Positions 36,162 to 44,468 of a DNA stretch of 64,000 nucleotides are shown here, piece by piece. Made by a program: the position numbers and the translations under genes. Origin of the DNA: CAYFPX01 sp964519895 (GTDB taxonomy: Bacteria > Myxococcota_A > UBA796 > CAJQPC01); the NCBI GenBank assembly GCA_964519895.1, contig CAZFLE010000011.1, positions 33,781-97,780 of the forward strand, written 5' to 3'. The notes under the pieces are model-generated. The model was not told the DNA's origin. It saw nothing but the letters and a program-made list of their open reading frames with translations, and did not search any database. Numbering within the stretch: the first letter of the stretch is position 1; the number at the start of each line of letters is the position of its first letter.

Positions 36162-36545
36162 ATGGCACAACCTTCCCGCGTCCTCATCGTCGACGATGAA
36201 CCCACGCTCTTGCGGGCGTGTCGGCGTGCCCTGGCCCGGGACTTCGACGTGGTCACGGCCGACGGCGGTGCCGCAGCGGTCGAGATGCTACAGGCCGATC
36301 CGACCATCGAGGCCGTGGTCTGTGATCTCCAGATGCCGGGCATCGACGGGCTGGGGGTACACGCGGCCATCGATGCCTATCGGCCAGACCTGGTGGACCG
36401 TACGCTGTGGGCCACTGGCGGCGCCACGTCGGCCGGGGCGCGAGCGTTCCTGTCCCGGCCCGAGGTGCGCCACATCGTCAAGCCTTACACTGGCACGGCC
36501 CTGCGCAGAGCGGTCCAGGAATTGATCGGGCGCCTCACGGCGTAG
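36162..36545 (+). CDS. Single-domain response regulator
   Basis: A 127-residue stand-alone receiver. Acidic pocket Asp11/Asp12, phospho-acceptor Asp55 in VVCDLQMPGIDGLG and a conserved Lys in HIVKPYTG are all present. There is no output domain, so it is a CheY/Spo0F-type relay protein. It is divergent from the ferredoxin gene and convergent with the beta-lactamase-fold gene, seven bases away. The nearest kinase (33923-34969) could be its partner, though the two are not in one operon. Confidence 0.92.
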   Translation: MAQPSRVLIVDDEPTLLRACRRALARDFDVVTADGGAAAVEMLQADPTIEAVVCDLQMPGIDGLGVHAAIDAYRPDLVDRTLWATGGATSAGARAFLSRPEVRHIVKPYTGTALRRAVQELIGRLTA

Positions 36546-36552
36546 TCCCGGC

Positions 36553-37833
36553 TCAGTCCCACACCGGCCGGGGCCCGTCGTTGGGGATGCGCCGGGCCAT
36601 CACGCGCATGATGCGCAGCCACAGGGCGACCTCGGGCGTGAGGATGGGCTTGCCGGTGTTGAGGAACGCCACGCTCAGCGCCCGGTCCGGGTCCGCCCAC
36701 GCCATGACGTTGGAGAAGCCCAGGTGGCCAAAGGCCCGGAGGGTGTCCGGCCCGTAGAAGCTCAGGTGGTCGGCCCCGAGCATGAAGCCCATGCCGTAGC
36801 GGATCGGCAGCTTGATGACGCCGTCGAGCTCGTGGTAGCTCTGCTCGGCGACCGCCCTTCGGATGGTGCGGGCCTCGAAGACCCGGACCCCGTCCAGCGA
36901 GCCCTCCTGGAGCAGGCACTCGAAGTACCGCCCGATCTCGTGGGGGGTCCCGATGATGTTGGCCGAGGGCACGACGGCGGCCAGGAATTCGGGCTCGTTG
37001 CTGATTCGGACGACCTCTTCGACCGGCACCCCCAGGGACTTCTCGAGCAGGTTGGCGACGCCCTTGGGCGGTCGGGGGCCCGTGAAGGCGCTCCGGGAGA
37101 CCCGGTGGGTCTGGTCCGGGGCCACCCCATAGGTAAAGGTCTCGAGTCCCAGGGGCTGGCGGATGCGCTCGTCCAGAAGCGTGCGCAGGTCCTTGCCGCT
37201 CACCCGCTCGAGCACGGCGGCGAGCAGGAAGCCACCGGTCACGGCGTGGTAGGCGAGCTTGCGGCCCGGGTGGGTCTCCAGCCTGGCGTCGCAGAGCCGC
37301 TCCAGCACCGCGGCCGGGTCGGCCAGCAGCGCCAGGTCGACCTGCTGCCCCGGCAGGGACGGCACCCCGGCCCGGTGGGTGAGCACATGTCGCAGGGTCA
37401 GGGTGTGCTTGCCGTGGCGGCCAAAGGCGGGGATGTACTCGCAGACCGCATCGTCCAGGTGCAGCAGTCCGTTGTCGTCGGCCTGGTGGACCAACATGGC
37501 CAGCACGCACTTGCTGGCGCTGTACAGGTTGTAGAGCGTGTCCGGGGTCGCCAACTCTCGGGGCACGCCGGTCTCGTCGGGTCCGTTGCCGTGGCTGTGG
37601 CCGATCGCCCGGTCCAGCACGATCCGGCCCCTGCGGCGGATGCACAGGGCCAGGGCAGGGTGCAGGCCGACCCGGTAGTAGGTCACGACCGCCTGCCAGA
37701 TCTCCTCGATGATCCCAGGATCGAGCCCCACGTCGCGGGCATCGGTCTCCCGCTCACTGATGGTCGTCACCGCGTCGGGGTCGTGGACCTGGATCCGGCG
37801 GGGGAAGAGCAGCCGCTTTCCTGGCAGCGCCAT
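36553..37833 (-). CDS. Beta-lactamase-fold serine hydrolase (class C / esterase EstB-like)
   Basis: A 426-residue member of the beta-lactamase class C/penicillin-binding superfamily. The nucleophile motif is Ser105-Ala-Ser-Lys108 (YSASKCVLAM). The second motif Tyr is Tyr195 (AYHAVTGG), and an HLGFSN segment near the C-terminus replaces KTG. No signal peptide is seen, so a cytoplasmic esterase or peptidase is more likely than an antibiotic-resistance enzyme. The N-terminal 30 residues are basic and unlike the family. The ATG at 37833 is 10 bases after the stop of the sulfotransferase-like lipoprotein gene. Confidence 0.88.
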   Translation of the reverse strand: MALPGKRLLFPRRIQVHDPDAVTTISERETDARDVGLDPGIIEEIWQAVVTYYRVGLHPALALCIRRRGRIVLDRAIGHSHGNGPDETGVPRELATPDTLYNLYSASKCVLAMLVHQADDNGLLHLDDAVCEYIPAFGRHGKHTLTLRHVLTHRAGVPSLPGQQVDLALLADPAAVLERLCDARLETHPGRKLAYHAVTGGFLLAAVLERVSGKDLRTLLDERIRQPLGLETFTYGVAPDQTHRVSRSAFTGPRPPKGVANLLEKSLGVPVEEVVRISNEPEFLAAVVPSANIIGTPHEIGRYFECLLQEGSLDGVRVFEARTIRRAVAEQSYHELDGVIKLPIRYGMGFMLGADHLSFYGPDTLRAFGHLGFSNVMAWADPDRALSVAFLNTGKPILTPEVALWLRIMRVMARRIPNDGPRPVWD

Positions 37834-37843
37834 TCTGCGTCCC

Positions 37844-39202
37844 TCAGTCGTCGTAGAGCGTGATCAGCTGCATCTGGCCCAACACCGCGTCGACCGTGAG
37901 GCTCAGCTCCCACAGGCTCTCGCCGTCTGTGTTGACCTCCTGGAGCACCCCGGCGATGCCGTAGTTGACCAGGGTGTGGCCGTCTTCGAGGCGGGCCACA
38001 CGGCCCAGGGCCTGGGTCGCCAGATCACCGCCGTGGCCGCTGTTCCAGATCTCCTTGGGCGGGTCTGCCACGATGTCGAACTCCGCCGCCCAGGACGATC
38101 GGTCCGCGCCGTTGAAGTTCACGAAGAACACGACGGTGTCGTCGGGGGTCCAGCTGGGGCTGTGCTGGAGCTCGAAGCGCGCTTGGGTGTCGGCGAGCTC
38201 CTGGCCGGCGATCTGCCACGCGACGGCCATGTCTGGCGCGTCGAGCTCCATGACCAGCGCTTGGCCGCCCAGGGACAGCAGGTAGCTGTCGCGACTCGGG
38301 CTGTAGGACAGCCCGTTGGCATGGCTCCAGTCCAGGCCGTCGGGGTACCAGTTGTTGTCCCAGGTGTTGCTGGGCGTGGGGTCGCCGAGCAGGTCCCAGG
38401 TGTTGACGAGCTCCGTCTGGGCGCCGTCGGCGGACCGGGACACGATCCGGTCGCCGTAGACCTTGCCCCACGTGGTCGTGTCCCGGGCGTCGGTCTCGAT
38501 CCACGCCACGGCGCCGTCGGGACCCAGGGTCAGGTCGTGGTGGGCGTTGTCGGCCCTGAATTCTTCGGCCACGCTGCCGTCGAGCTCGTAGCGGACCAGG
38601 CCTGCGGTCTGGCTGTCCCGGTGCTCCTCGAGGGTCCACAGGCCGTCTGCGGACCAGGCCGCGCTCATGACGCTCGACTCCTCGGACTGAGGCGTGATCG
38701 CCCAGACCGGGCGTCCCTCGCGGTCGAGCAGCGCCAGGCCGCTGGGCAGCCCCCCCAGCCAGGAGACCAGCATCAGACCCGGCGTCAGGGTCGCCGTGGG
38801 GTTGGCCCAGACCGAGTCCAGCGGCACCTCGATGCCCAGGTCGCCCGTGGTGATCTCCAGGGCTTCGGACACCACTTCGGACCCGTCGACCTGGGCGGCC
38901 AGGTGCACCGTGGTCAGGGTCTGCTCGGGGGTGCCGATCAGCCAGGCCTCGTAGCCGCTCTCCGTGGCGGTTCCCGGGGTCTGTCGGCGGATCCCCAAGC
39001 TCTCGTACACCACGTCGGCTTCCAGCTGGGACCAGGTCACGTGGATCACCGTCGCCATGTGGTCCGAGAGGGCGGTCTCCAGGCCCAGGCTGGCAGCGGT
39101 GACCTCGCCAGCGTCGTTGAGCGTGAAGTTGCCGGTGGTCGCGCTGTCTGCCGGGACGCCGTCTGTGCCGCAGGCTGGGAGCAGGCTCAGCAGCAACAGC
39201 AT
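37844..39202 (-). CDS. Arylsulfotransferase (ASST)-like lipoprotein
   Basis: A 452-residue lipoprotein with an LPAC lipobox right after a poly-Leu signal. The body resembles the ASST family beta-propeller: HHDLTLGPDGAVAWIE (about 218-233), DWSHANGLSYSPSRDSYLLSL (about 291-311) and a QHSPSWTPDD segment match the spaced His-containing motifs of this fold. ASST enzymes move sulfate between phenols, but many ASST-like proteins have no known activity and I cannot verify the catalytic His. The ATG at 39202 has an AGGAAG ribosome site. Confidence 0.78.
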   Translation of the reverse strand: MLLLLSLLPACGTDGVPADSATTGNFTLNDAGEVTAASLGLETALSDHMATVIHVTWSQLEADVVYESLGIRRQTPGTATESGYEAWLIGTPEQTLTTVHLAAQVDGSEVVSEALEITTGDLGIEVPLDSVWANPTATLTPGLMLVSWLGGLPSGLALLDREGRPVWAITPQSEESSVMSAAWSADGLWTLEEHRDSQTAGLVRYELDGSVAEEFRADNAHHDLTLGPDGAVAWIETDARDTTTWGKVYGDRIVSRSADGAQTELVNTWDLLGDPTPSNTWDNNWYPDGLDWSHANGLSYSPSRDSYLLSLGGQALVMELDAPDMAVAWQIAGQELADTQARFELQHSPSWTPDDTVVFFVNFNGADRSSWAAEFDIVADPPKEIWNSGHGGDLATQALGRVARLEDGHTLVNYGIAGVLQEVNTDGESLWELSLTVDAVLGQMQLITLYDD

Positions 39203-39231
39203 CGGGCTTCCTGGGGGAGAGGGGAACCGGG

Positions 39232-40416
39232 TCAGGTGATGGGCACCATACGCCGGGGCGACTCGCGCTGGGCCGGTGCAGGGCGGATCCGCACCCGGCC
39301 ACTCATGAGCCCTGGCAGCAGGGCATCGCGCAGCTGGGCCAGGGCTCGGTCCTGGCGCACATTCAGCACCAGCCGCTGGAGCAACGGCGCGGCGGACGCC
39401 TGGAAGCGCTCCAGGACCTCTGGGGGCGGCACGACCACCGGGAATGCGGACAGCGCCGACCAGGACGCCCGGGGCATGCGCGTGCCGGTGCAGACCGAGA
39501 CGGCGTGGGCGATGAACGATGTGTGACTCAGCCAGCCCAGGGCGAGGGCACGCAGCTCGGGAGAGCGGGGACGGATCACGAGGATGTCCGTCGAGCACAG
39601 CCCGTCGACCGGCGCGATGGCGACCTTTTTGAACCCGGGTCGTAGCCGGCCGAAGAGGAGGTCTCCTCGCTCCAGCGCCGCCTTGGGACTGGCCGCGTCC
39701 CCCGCGCGGCCCCAGCGCTCCAGAGCCAGCCGGTCGCGGTCCAGGTGCGCGAGCCCGATGCAAGCCAGGTCCGGCGCCACCGTGTCCGGTCCGACCGTGA
39801 CCCGGTGCGGGAAAGCCAGGTCGTCCAGGGTGACTCGGCGCCAGCGTTCATTGCCCGTCGCGGGTGGGCGCACCACGCGATCGAACTGGGCTCGGAAGAG
39901 CGCCTGCAGCGTCTGGTTCATGCGGCGATTCAGCGCGATGCGGGCGTCGAGCGGGGCGAGAGCCGCGGCGATCCGGCGCTGCTCGGCGGGCCCGGGCCAG
40001 GGCAGGGGCACGCTGGAGACATAGTCCCAGCGGGCCCGGGGCATTCGGGTGCCCTCGGCCGAGCGCACACAGAGCGCGGCGAAGTCCGGGTTGGCCAGGG
40101 CGTAGAAGAAGAAGTCCGGATCGACCTGCGGGCGGGGACGCAGGACCCAGGCCTCGGTGGTGCAGAGCCCCGGAAAGGGCGCCCGGACCACCTTGCGCAG
40201 GTTGGGCCGCAGCCGTCCGAACAGCACGTCTCCCGCGCCGTGGCGAAAGCAGGCGCTGGCCACCTTGCCGCTGTCCCCGGGCTGGCCCAGGGTCAGTGCA
40301 CCCGCGTGGATGTGCTCCAGGCCGACATAGGCCGTCGCGGGCTCGCGGCGGGGGTCGACCCGTTCCCGCACGAGCTCTGCCTGGGCCGCGAGGGTGGTGG
40401 TGGACCAGGGAGCCAC
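39232..40416 (-). CDS. hsdS: Type I restriction-modification specificity subunit (HsdS-like)
   Basis: A 394-residue HsdS-type protein with two target-recognition half-units. Each half contains a GDLLFGRLRP-like element (FGRLRPNLRKV and FGRLRPGFKKV) and a GTRMPRA segment followed by PLPWPGPAEQ or PVVVPPPEVL, then a helical spacer with an ALAPLDARIALNRRMNQ pattern. Two halves would recognise a bipartite DNA target. The GTG at 40416 lies four bases after the methylase stop. The region downstream (ASST-like gene) contains no hsdR. Confidence 0.87.
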   Translation of the reverse strand: MAPWSTTTLAAQAELVRERVDPRREPATAYVGLEHIHAGALTLGQPGDSGKVASACFRHGAGDVLFGRLRPNLRKVVRAPFPGLCTTEAWVLRPRPQVDPDFFFYALANPDFAALCVRSAEGTRMPRARWDYVSSVPLPWPGPAEQRRIAAALAPLDARIALNRRMNQTLQALFRAQFDRVVRPPATGNERWRRVTLDDLAFPHRVTVGPDTVAPDLACIGLAHLDRDRLALERWGRAGDAASPKAALERGDLLFGRLRPGFKKVAIAPVDGLCSTDILVIRPRSPELRALALGWLSHTSFIAHAVSVCTGTRMPRASWSALSAFPVVVPPPEVLERFQASAAPLLQRLVLNVRQDRALAQLRDALLPGLMSGRVRIRPAPAQRESPRRMVPIT

Positions 40417-40420
40417 AGAT

Positions 40421-41734
40421 TCAGTCCCGTGCCAGGGCGTGCAGCGCCGCTTCCAGGTCCTCGTCGGACGCCCGAGCCTGGGCCATCTGCAGACGCAGCT
40501 TGGCGACCAGGCCCCCCAGGTCGGGGGCCTGCTGCTCGGTGTTCGGCGGCGGGGCCCCCACAAAACGCCCGGGGGTCAGCACACCGCCCTGCGCGGCCAC
40601 CTGGTCCAGCGTGGCCGACGCGCAGAAGCCGGGCTCCGGGGTGAACGCCCCCGATGCATCTCGCCAGCGGTGCAGGGCCTGGGCGATCCGCGCCACGTCG
40701 GGGGCGTCGAGCACCCGGTGCACCCGGGTCTCCATGCGGCCGAGCCGGGTCGCGTCGACGAACAGCACCTCGCCCGAGCGGTCCCGGTGGCTGTCGCTGG
40801 CCTTGCCCCGGGCCAGGACCCAGATGCAGGCGGGGATCTGGGTGGCGTAGAAGAGCCGGTCCGGCAGGGCCACGATGGCTTCGACCACGTCGGCTGCCAC
40901 CAGGGCGCCGCGCAAGGCGCCCTCGCCGCTCGTCGTCGCGGAGAGCGACCCGTTGGCCAGCACGACCCCACCGGTTCCCATGGGGGCCAGGTGGTGCAGG
41001 ATGTGCTGGATCCAGGCGAAGTTGGCGCAGCGGTCCGGGGGTTCTCCGAAGGCCCAGCGCGGGTCTCCGGCGAGCTGGGCGGCGCCCCAGCGGGCGATGT
41101 TGAAGGGGGGATTGGCCAGGACGTGGTCGGCTCTCAGATCCGGGTGCAGGTCCTGGTGCAGGGTGTCTGCGGGCCCTGGTCCCAGGTCGAAGTCCAGGCC
41201 GCGCAGGGTCAGGTTGCGCTGGGCGAGCTTGAAGGTGCGCGGGTTGGACTCCTGGCCGTGACAGCGCAGCCCACCGCGGCCCAGCTGTGCCTGGACGAAC
41301 ATGCCGCCGGAGCCGCAGCAGGGGTCGTAGACCGTGCCGGCGATCGGGTCGAGCAGCGAGACCAGCAGCTGGACCACACAGGGTGGCGTGTAGAACTCGC
41401 CGCCTCCCCGGCCCTCGGCGGACGCAAAGCGGCCCAGGAAGTACTCGTAGACCCGGCCCAGGGTGTCATGGGCGTCGGGGCCCAGGGCCACGTCGTCGAT
41501 GAGCGCCACCAGGCTGGCCAGGATGCCGGGGGCGAGCTCCAGGCGGGCCAGGTCCGGTGGGGGCGCCGACAGCAAGTCGGCGGCCCAGCCGTCTCCCCCG
41601 ATCGCCTTGCGGTAGAGCACCTCGAGCACCGCGTGCTTGTAGATCGCTGGGTCGAGACGCCCCCGAAGGAGGTCGGACGCGGCCCACAGGGCGTCTTCGA
41701 AGCCGAGGGTGGTGGTGGGGTCGGGGGAGGGCAT
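40421..41734 (-). CDS. hsdM: Type I-like N6-adenine DNA methyltransferase (HsdM)
   Basis: A 437-residue N6-adenine methylase. SAM-binding motif DPCCGSGG lies at about 137-144 and catalytic NPPF at about 208-211, with an HsdM-type N-terminal helical domain (about 10-100) and a GGGEFYTPPCVVQLL segment just before motif I. The ATG at 41734 is preferred; a TTG 45 bases upstream would run into the GNAT gene's end. It is coupled to hsdS. No HsdR translocase-nuclease is in the window, so the pair may be a solitary methylation system or an HsdR is encoded elsewhere. Confidence 0.9.
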   Translation of the reverse strand: MPSPDPTTTLGFEDALWAASDLLRGRLDPAIYKHAVLEVLYRKAIGGDGWAADLLSAPPPDLARLELAPGILASLVALIDDVALGPDAHDTLGRVYEYFLGRFASAEGRGGGEFYTPPCVVQLLVSLLDPIAGTVYDPCCGSGGMFVQAQLGRGGLRCHGQESNPRTFKLAQRNLTLRGLDFDLGPGPADTLHQDLHPDLRADHVLANPPFNIARWGAAQLAGDPRWAFGEPPDRCANFAWIQHILHHLAPMGTGGVVLANGSLSATTSGEGALRGALVAADVVEAIVALPDRLFYATQIPACIWVLARGKASDSHRDRSGEVLFVDATRLGRMETRVHRVLDAPDVARIAQALHRWRDASGAFTPEPGFCASATLDQVAAQGGVLTPGRFVGAPPPNTEQQAPDLGGLVAKLRLQMAQARASDEDLEAALHALARD

Positions 41735-41762
41735 GGGCGGGGAGCGTATCGTCCGGACGCCC

Positions 41763-43076
41763 TCAGCCCAGCTCGTCAAACGCCGGGTGGTACCGAACCA
41801 GCCCCCGCCACCCCGTGAGTCCTTCCGGCACCAGCGGCATGGCCTGGAAGACGCCGGGGGGCACGGTCCACTGACAGTCCAAGTCCCAGCGGGCCGCCGC
41901 CGTCCAGCCGAAGCGCCCGTAGTAGTGGGGGTCGCCCAGGACGATTGCCGCGGTCCAGCCGGCGGCTCGGGCCCGTGCGAGACCGTCTCGGATCAGGGCA
42001 CTCCCGACCCCCTTGCGCTGCTGTGACGGGCGCACTGCGACGGGTCCCAGGGCGATCCCCCGTCGCGCCACCCCGTCCGTGCCCGTCTGGGTCACCGGGC
42101 TGAACAGCGCGTGGCCCAGCAGGTCTCCGCCGCGCTCGGCCACCAGGGAGATCACGCCCGGCTGGTCGCGCAGGGCGGCGATCAGCGCCGCCTCGTCGGG
42201 CTGGCCGAAGGCCGCGGTCACGATGGCCCGGACCTCGGCGTGGTCCCCGGCTCGCTCCGGGCGGAAGCGTGTGGGGTCCCCGCCCAGAAGCAGGCTGTGC
42301 TGGCGGGCTCCGGGCCGGAAGTCCATGCGCTTGTAGAGACCGAGGGCCGGCCCTTCGGCGTCTGCGCCGAGCAGCACCGCGCGACAGCCACCGCGGGTCA
42401 GCGCGGCATGGCCCACCGTCGCCACCAAGGCGGAGCAGACCCCCTGGCGCCGATGTTCGGGGTGGGTCTCCACAGCCTGGAAGCGGCCCAGCCCGTCGGG
42501 GCAGGAGACCAGGCCGCACTGCCCAACCAGGACGTCGCCGGCAAAGGCGCCCCACCAGCGAGCGGCGCCGGCGGCGTGCCAGGTCCACCACTCCTCGCGG
42601 ATGCGTTCCTTGAAGCGCACGTAGTCCGGTGCGCCGTCCTGTTCCGAGGGGTCGCTTGCGACGTTGAAGGCCGTGATGACGTCCCGCTCGCCGACCATGT
42701 CCAGCTCGCGGATCTGGACTGGCGCGTGCGACGGCAGGGCCAGACGGTGCGCCACCATCTCCAGCCCCCCGTCGGACGTCATGCCGAGCGCCTGTGCAGC
42801 GGCAGCGGCGGCGGGCGTGAGCGGGTCGCCGTCCCAGCGCAGGGTCACGTGGGTGATGGCCGGGTGGTCGGCGAAGCGCTGACGGAACTCGTCCACGTGC
42901 GCCTGCAGGCTCGAAGCGGGTGGAGGCCCCCGCAGGAACAGAAAGTTCCCCCACCGGTAGCCGGGGTTGCGCGGCCGGTAGGCCACGATGTGGTCGGGGG
43001 TGCGGTCCACCGCGCCGACCATCGCGGTCAGCGCGAGATCGGTCTGGGTGAGCAGGCAGGGGTTCGGGCCGGGCAC
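41763..43076 (-). CDS. Tandem GNAT acetyltransferase-domain protein
   Basis: A 437-residue protein with two GNAT-fold units. The first (about 120-265) has an acetyl-CoA loop in VETHPEHRRQGVCSALV. The second (about 275-420) has VAVRPSQQRKGVGSALI followed by LGDPHYYGRFGWTAAA, the signature of YhbS-like N-acetyltransferases. The N-terminal 110 residues resemble a degenerate GNAT lobe. The substrates are unknown. It lies directly downstream of ychF with a 10-base gap. GTG start at 43076. Confidence 0.85.
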   Translation of the reverse strand: MPGPNPCLLTQTDLALTAMVGAVDRTPDHIVAYRPRNPGYRWGNFLFLRGPPPASSLQAHVDEFRQRFADHPAITHVTLRWDGDPLTPAAAAAAQALGMTSDGGLEMVAHRLALPSHAPVQIRELDMVGERDVITAFNVASDPSEQDGAPDYVRFKERIREEWWTWHAAGAARWWGAFAGDVLVGQCGLVSCPDGLGRFQAVETHPEHRRQGVCSALVATVGHAALTRGGCRAVLLGADAEGPALGLYKRMDFRPGARQHSLLLGGDPTRFRPERAGDHAEVRAIVTAAFGQPDEAALIAALRDQPGVISLVAERGGDLLGHALFSPVTQTGTDGVARRGIALGPVAVRPSQQRKGVGSALIRDGLARARAAGWTAAIVLGDPHYYGRFGWTAAARWDLDCQWTVPPGVFQAMPLVPEGLTGWRGLVRYHPAFDELG

Positions 43077-43086
43077 CGGGGCTGGC

Positions 43087-44127
43087 TCACACGTTGAAGC
43101 GGTAGTTCACCACGTCCCCGTCCACCATCACGTAGTCCTTGCCTTCGACCCGCAGCTTGCCCTGCTTCTTCAGCTCCGCCTCGCTTCCGAATTCCTGGAG
43201 CTCATCGAGCCGGTAGATCTCCGCCCGGATGAAGCCTCGTTCGATGTCGCTGTGCACCTTGCCCGCCGCCTTGCGGGCCGAGCTTCCACGCCGCACTGGC
43301 CACGCGCGGCACTCGTCGGGCCCGGCGGTCAGAAAGGAGATCAGGTCCAGCAGCCGGTAGGCGGCCTGGATGAAGGCGTTGCGGGCGGGCTCTGAGATGC
43401 CCAGGGCCTCGAGGAAGTCGCCCTGGTCCTCGTCGTCCATGGTGGCGATCTCGGACTCCATCTGGCCGCACAGGCCCATGGCCAGGCGATTCGTGCCCTC
43501 GTCCCGCAGGGCGCGCCAGGGGGCGTTGGCGGTGTCCTCCCACTCTTCCTCGCCCAGGTTGGCCAGCACGATCAGGGGCTTCTGGCTCAGCAGCTGGATG
43601 CCGGTCAGGGTGGCCTGCTCCTCTTCGGTCAGGGCCAGGGTGCGCAGGGCCTCGCCCTCCTCGAGGTGGGCGACGCACTTCGCCGTGACCTGGGCGTCGA
43701 TGGTCTTGTCGTTGGACTTGCGGAACCGCTCGTGGCGCTTCTCCAGGACCGTCAGGTCGGTCAGCAGCAGCTCGTCGTCGAAGCGACCGATGTCCCGGTC
43801 CAGGTCCGGTCCTTCCAGCAGCATCGGGTTGTCGAAGGCGCGCACCACGTGGACCAGCACGTCGGCGTTGCGCATGTGCTGGATGGTGTCGGCGGGAAAG
43901 GCGCCGGAGCCCGGCCGCGCACCGCCGGTGCCGCCCACGTCCAGGAAGGTGCACTCGGCGTAGACGGACTTCTTGGGCGAGAAGATCTCAGCCAGGGCGT
44001 CGACCCGCCCATCGGGCACCTTGATGTTGCCGTAGGTGACGCCCTTGCCAGTGTTGGCCCCCGGTGCCAGGGCGCTGAAGACGGTGGTCTTGCCGGAGCC
44101 GGGGTAGCCGCAGATGCCGACATGCAT
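43087..44127 (-). CDS. ychF: Redox-regulated ATPase YchF (Obg-like)
   Basis: A 346-residue YchF/OLA1-family P-loop protein. The P-loop is GYPGSGKTT (7-15), the adenine-specificity motif reads NLGE (as YchF, instead of NKxD), and the C-terminal TGS domain is seen in RGFIRAEIYRLDEL and the final GDVVNYRFNV. YchF binds ATP, associates with ribosomes and is widely conserved. The P-loop departs from the usual GLPNVGKST. The start ATG has a strong AGGAGG ribosome site. It is the clearest housekeeping gene in the window. Confidence 0.93.
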   Translation of the reverse strand: MHVGICGYPGSGKTTVFSALAPGANTGKGVTYGNIKVPDGRVDALAEIFSPKKSVYAECTFLDVGGTGGARPGSGAFPADTIQHMRNADVLVHVVRAFDNPMLLEGPDLDRDIGRFDDELLLTDLTVLEKRHERFRKSNDKTIDAQVTAKCVAHLEEGEALRTLALTEEEQATLTGIQLLSQKPLIVLANLGEEEWEDTANAPWRALRDEGTNRLAMGLCGQMESEIATMDDEDQGDFLEALGISEPARNAFIQAAYRLLDLISFLTAGPDECRAWPVRRGSSARKAAGKVHSDIERGFIRAEIYRLDELQEFGSEAELKKQGKLRVEGKDYVMVDGDVVNYRFNV

Positions 44128-44324
44128 GAGGAGCCCTCCTGAGGGGGGCGCGTTTAGCCGGGTCAGGCCCGGTTCGCCCTATGTGCTCGAAGGGCGGGGT
44201 CCTTGGCGCTGGGTTGAGCGGGGTCTCCATGGGCCGCCCCGCCACCCTGCGCCCCCAGATCCGCCCGACCTGAGACCGTCCCCAGACGGCCCACCGCTTT
44301 AGCCCAACCCAGAGTCATGCCCCA
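44128..44324. other. Non-coding stretch upstream of ychF
   Basis: About 200 bases of GC-rich sequence with no credible reading frame. It holds the ychF ribosome site at its left edge and presumably the ychF promoter, reading leftwards. Short GC inverted repeats occur near 44157-44172 (CCGGGTCAGGCCCGG). I see no RNA gene. Confidence 0.5.
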
Positions 44325-44430
44325 GGGTCAGAACCAATCAAAATCCCGATCTATCCCCGCGATGCTAATGCTTAACAAAAGGTTCCTGACCCCGGTTTTC
44401 CCCGGTTTTCCGGTCTGCCTGACCCCGGTG
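44325..44430. repeat. AT-rich REP/MITE-like palindromic element with CCTGACCCCGGT direct repeats
   Basis: Near-identical inverted ends GGGTCAGAACC (44325-44335) and GGTTCCTGACCC (44381-44392, one-base indel) flank about 45 bases that are strikingly AT-rich for this genome. The right end runs into a direct repeat of CCTGACCCCGGT (44385-44396 and 44418-44429) followed by CCCCGGTT-type repeats. GGGTCAG/CTGACCC ends are seen at REP elements mobilised by Y1 (RAYT) transposases in many bacteria; that link is from general knowledge and no transposase is present. It lies in the gap between ychF and the metallopeptidase gene. Confidence 0.7.
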
Positions 44431-44468
44431 TCCCCGGTTGCCCCCCGGTTGTCCTGTCCATGGCGGAA

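Noticed and set aside
36553..37833. Antibiotic-resistance class C beta-lactamase
   Set aside because: No signal peptide, the KTG-type motif is replaced by HLGFSN, and the context is not resistance-related; an esterase or peptidase is more likely.
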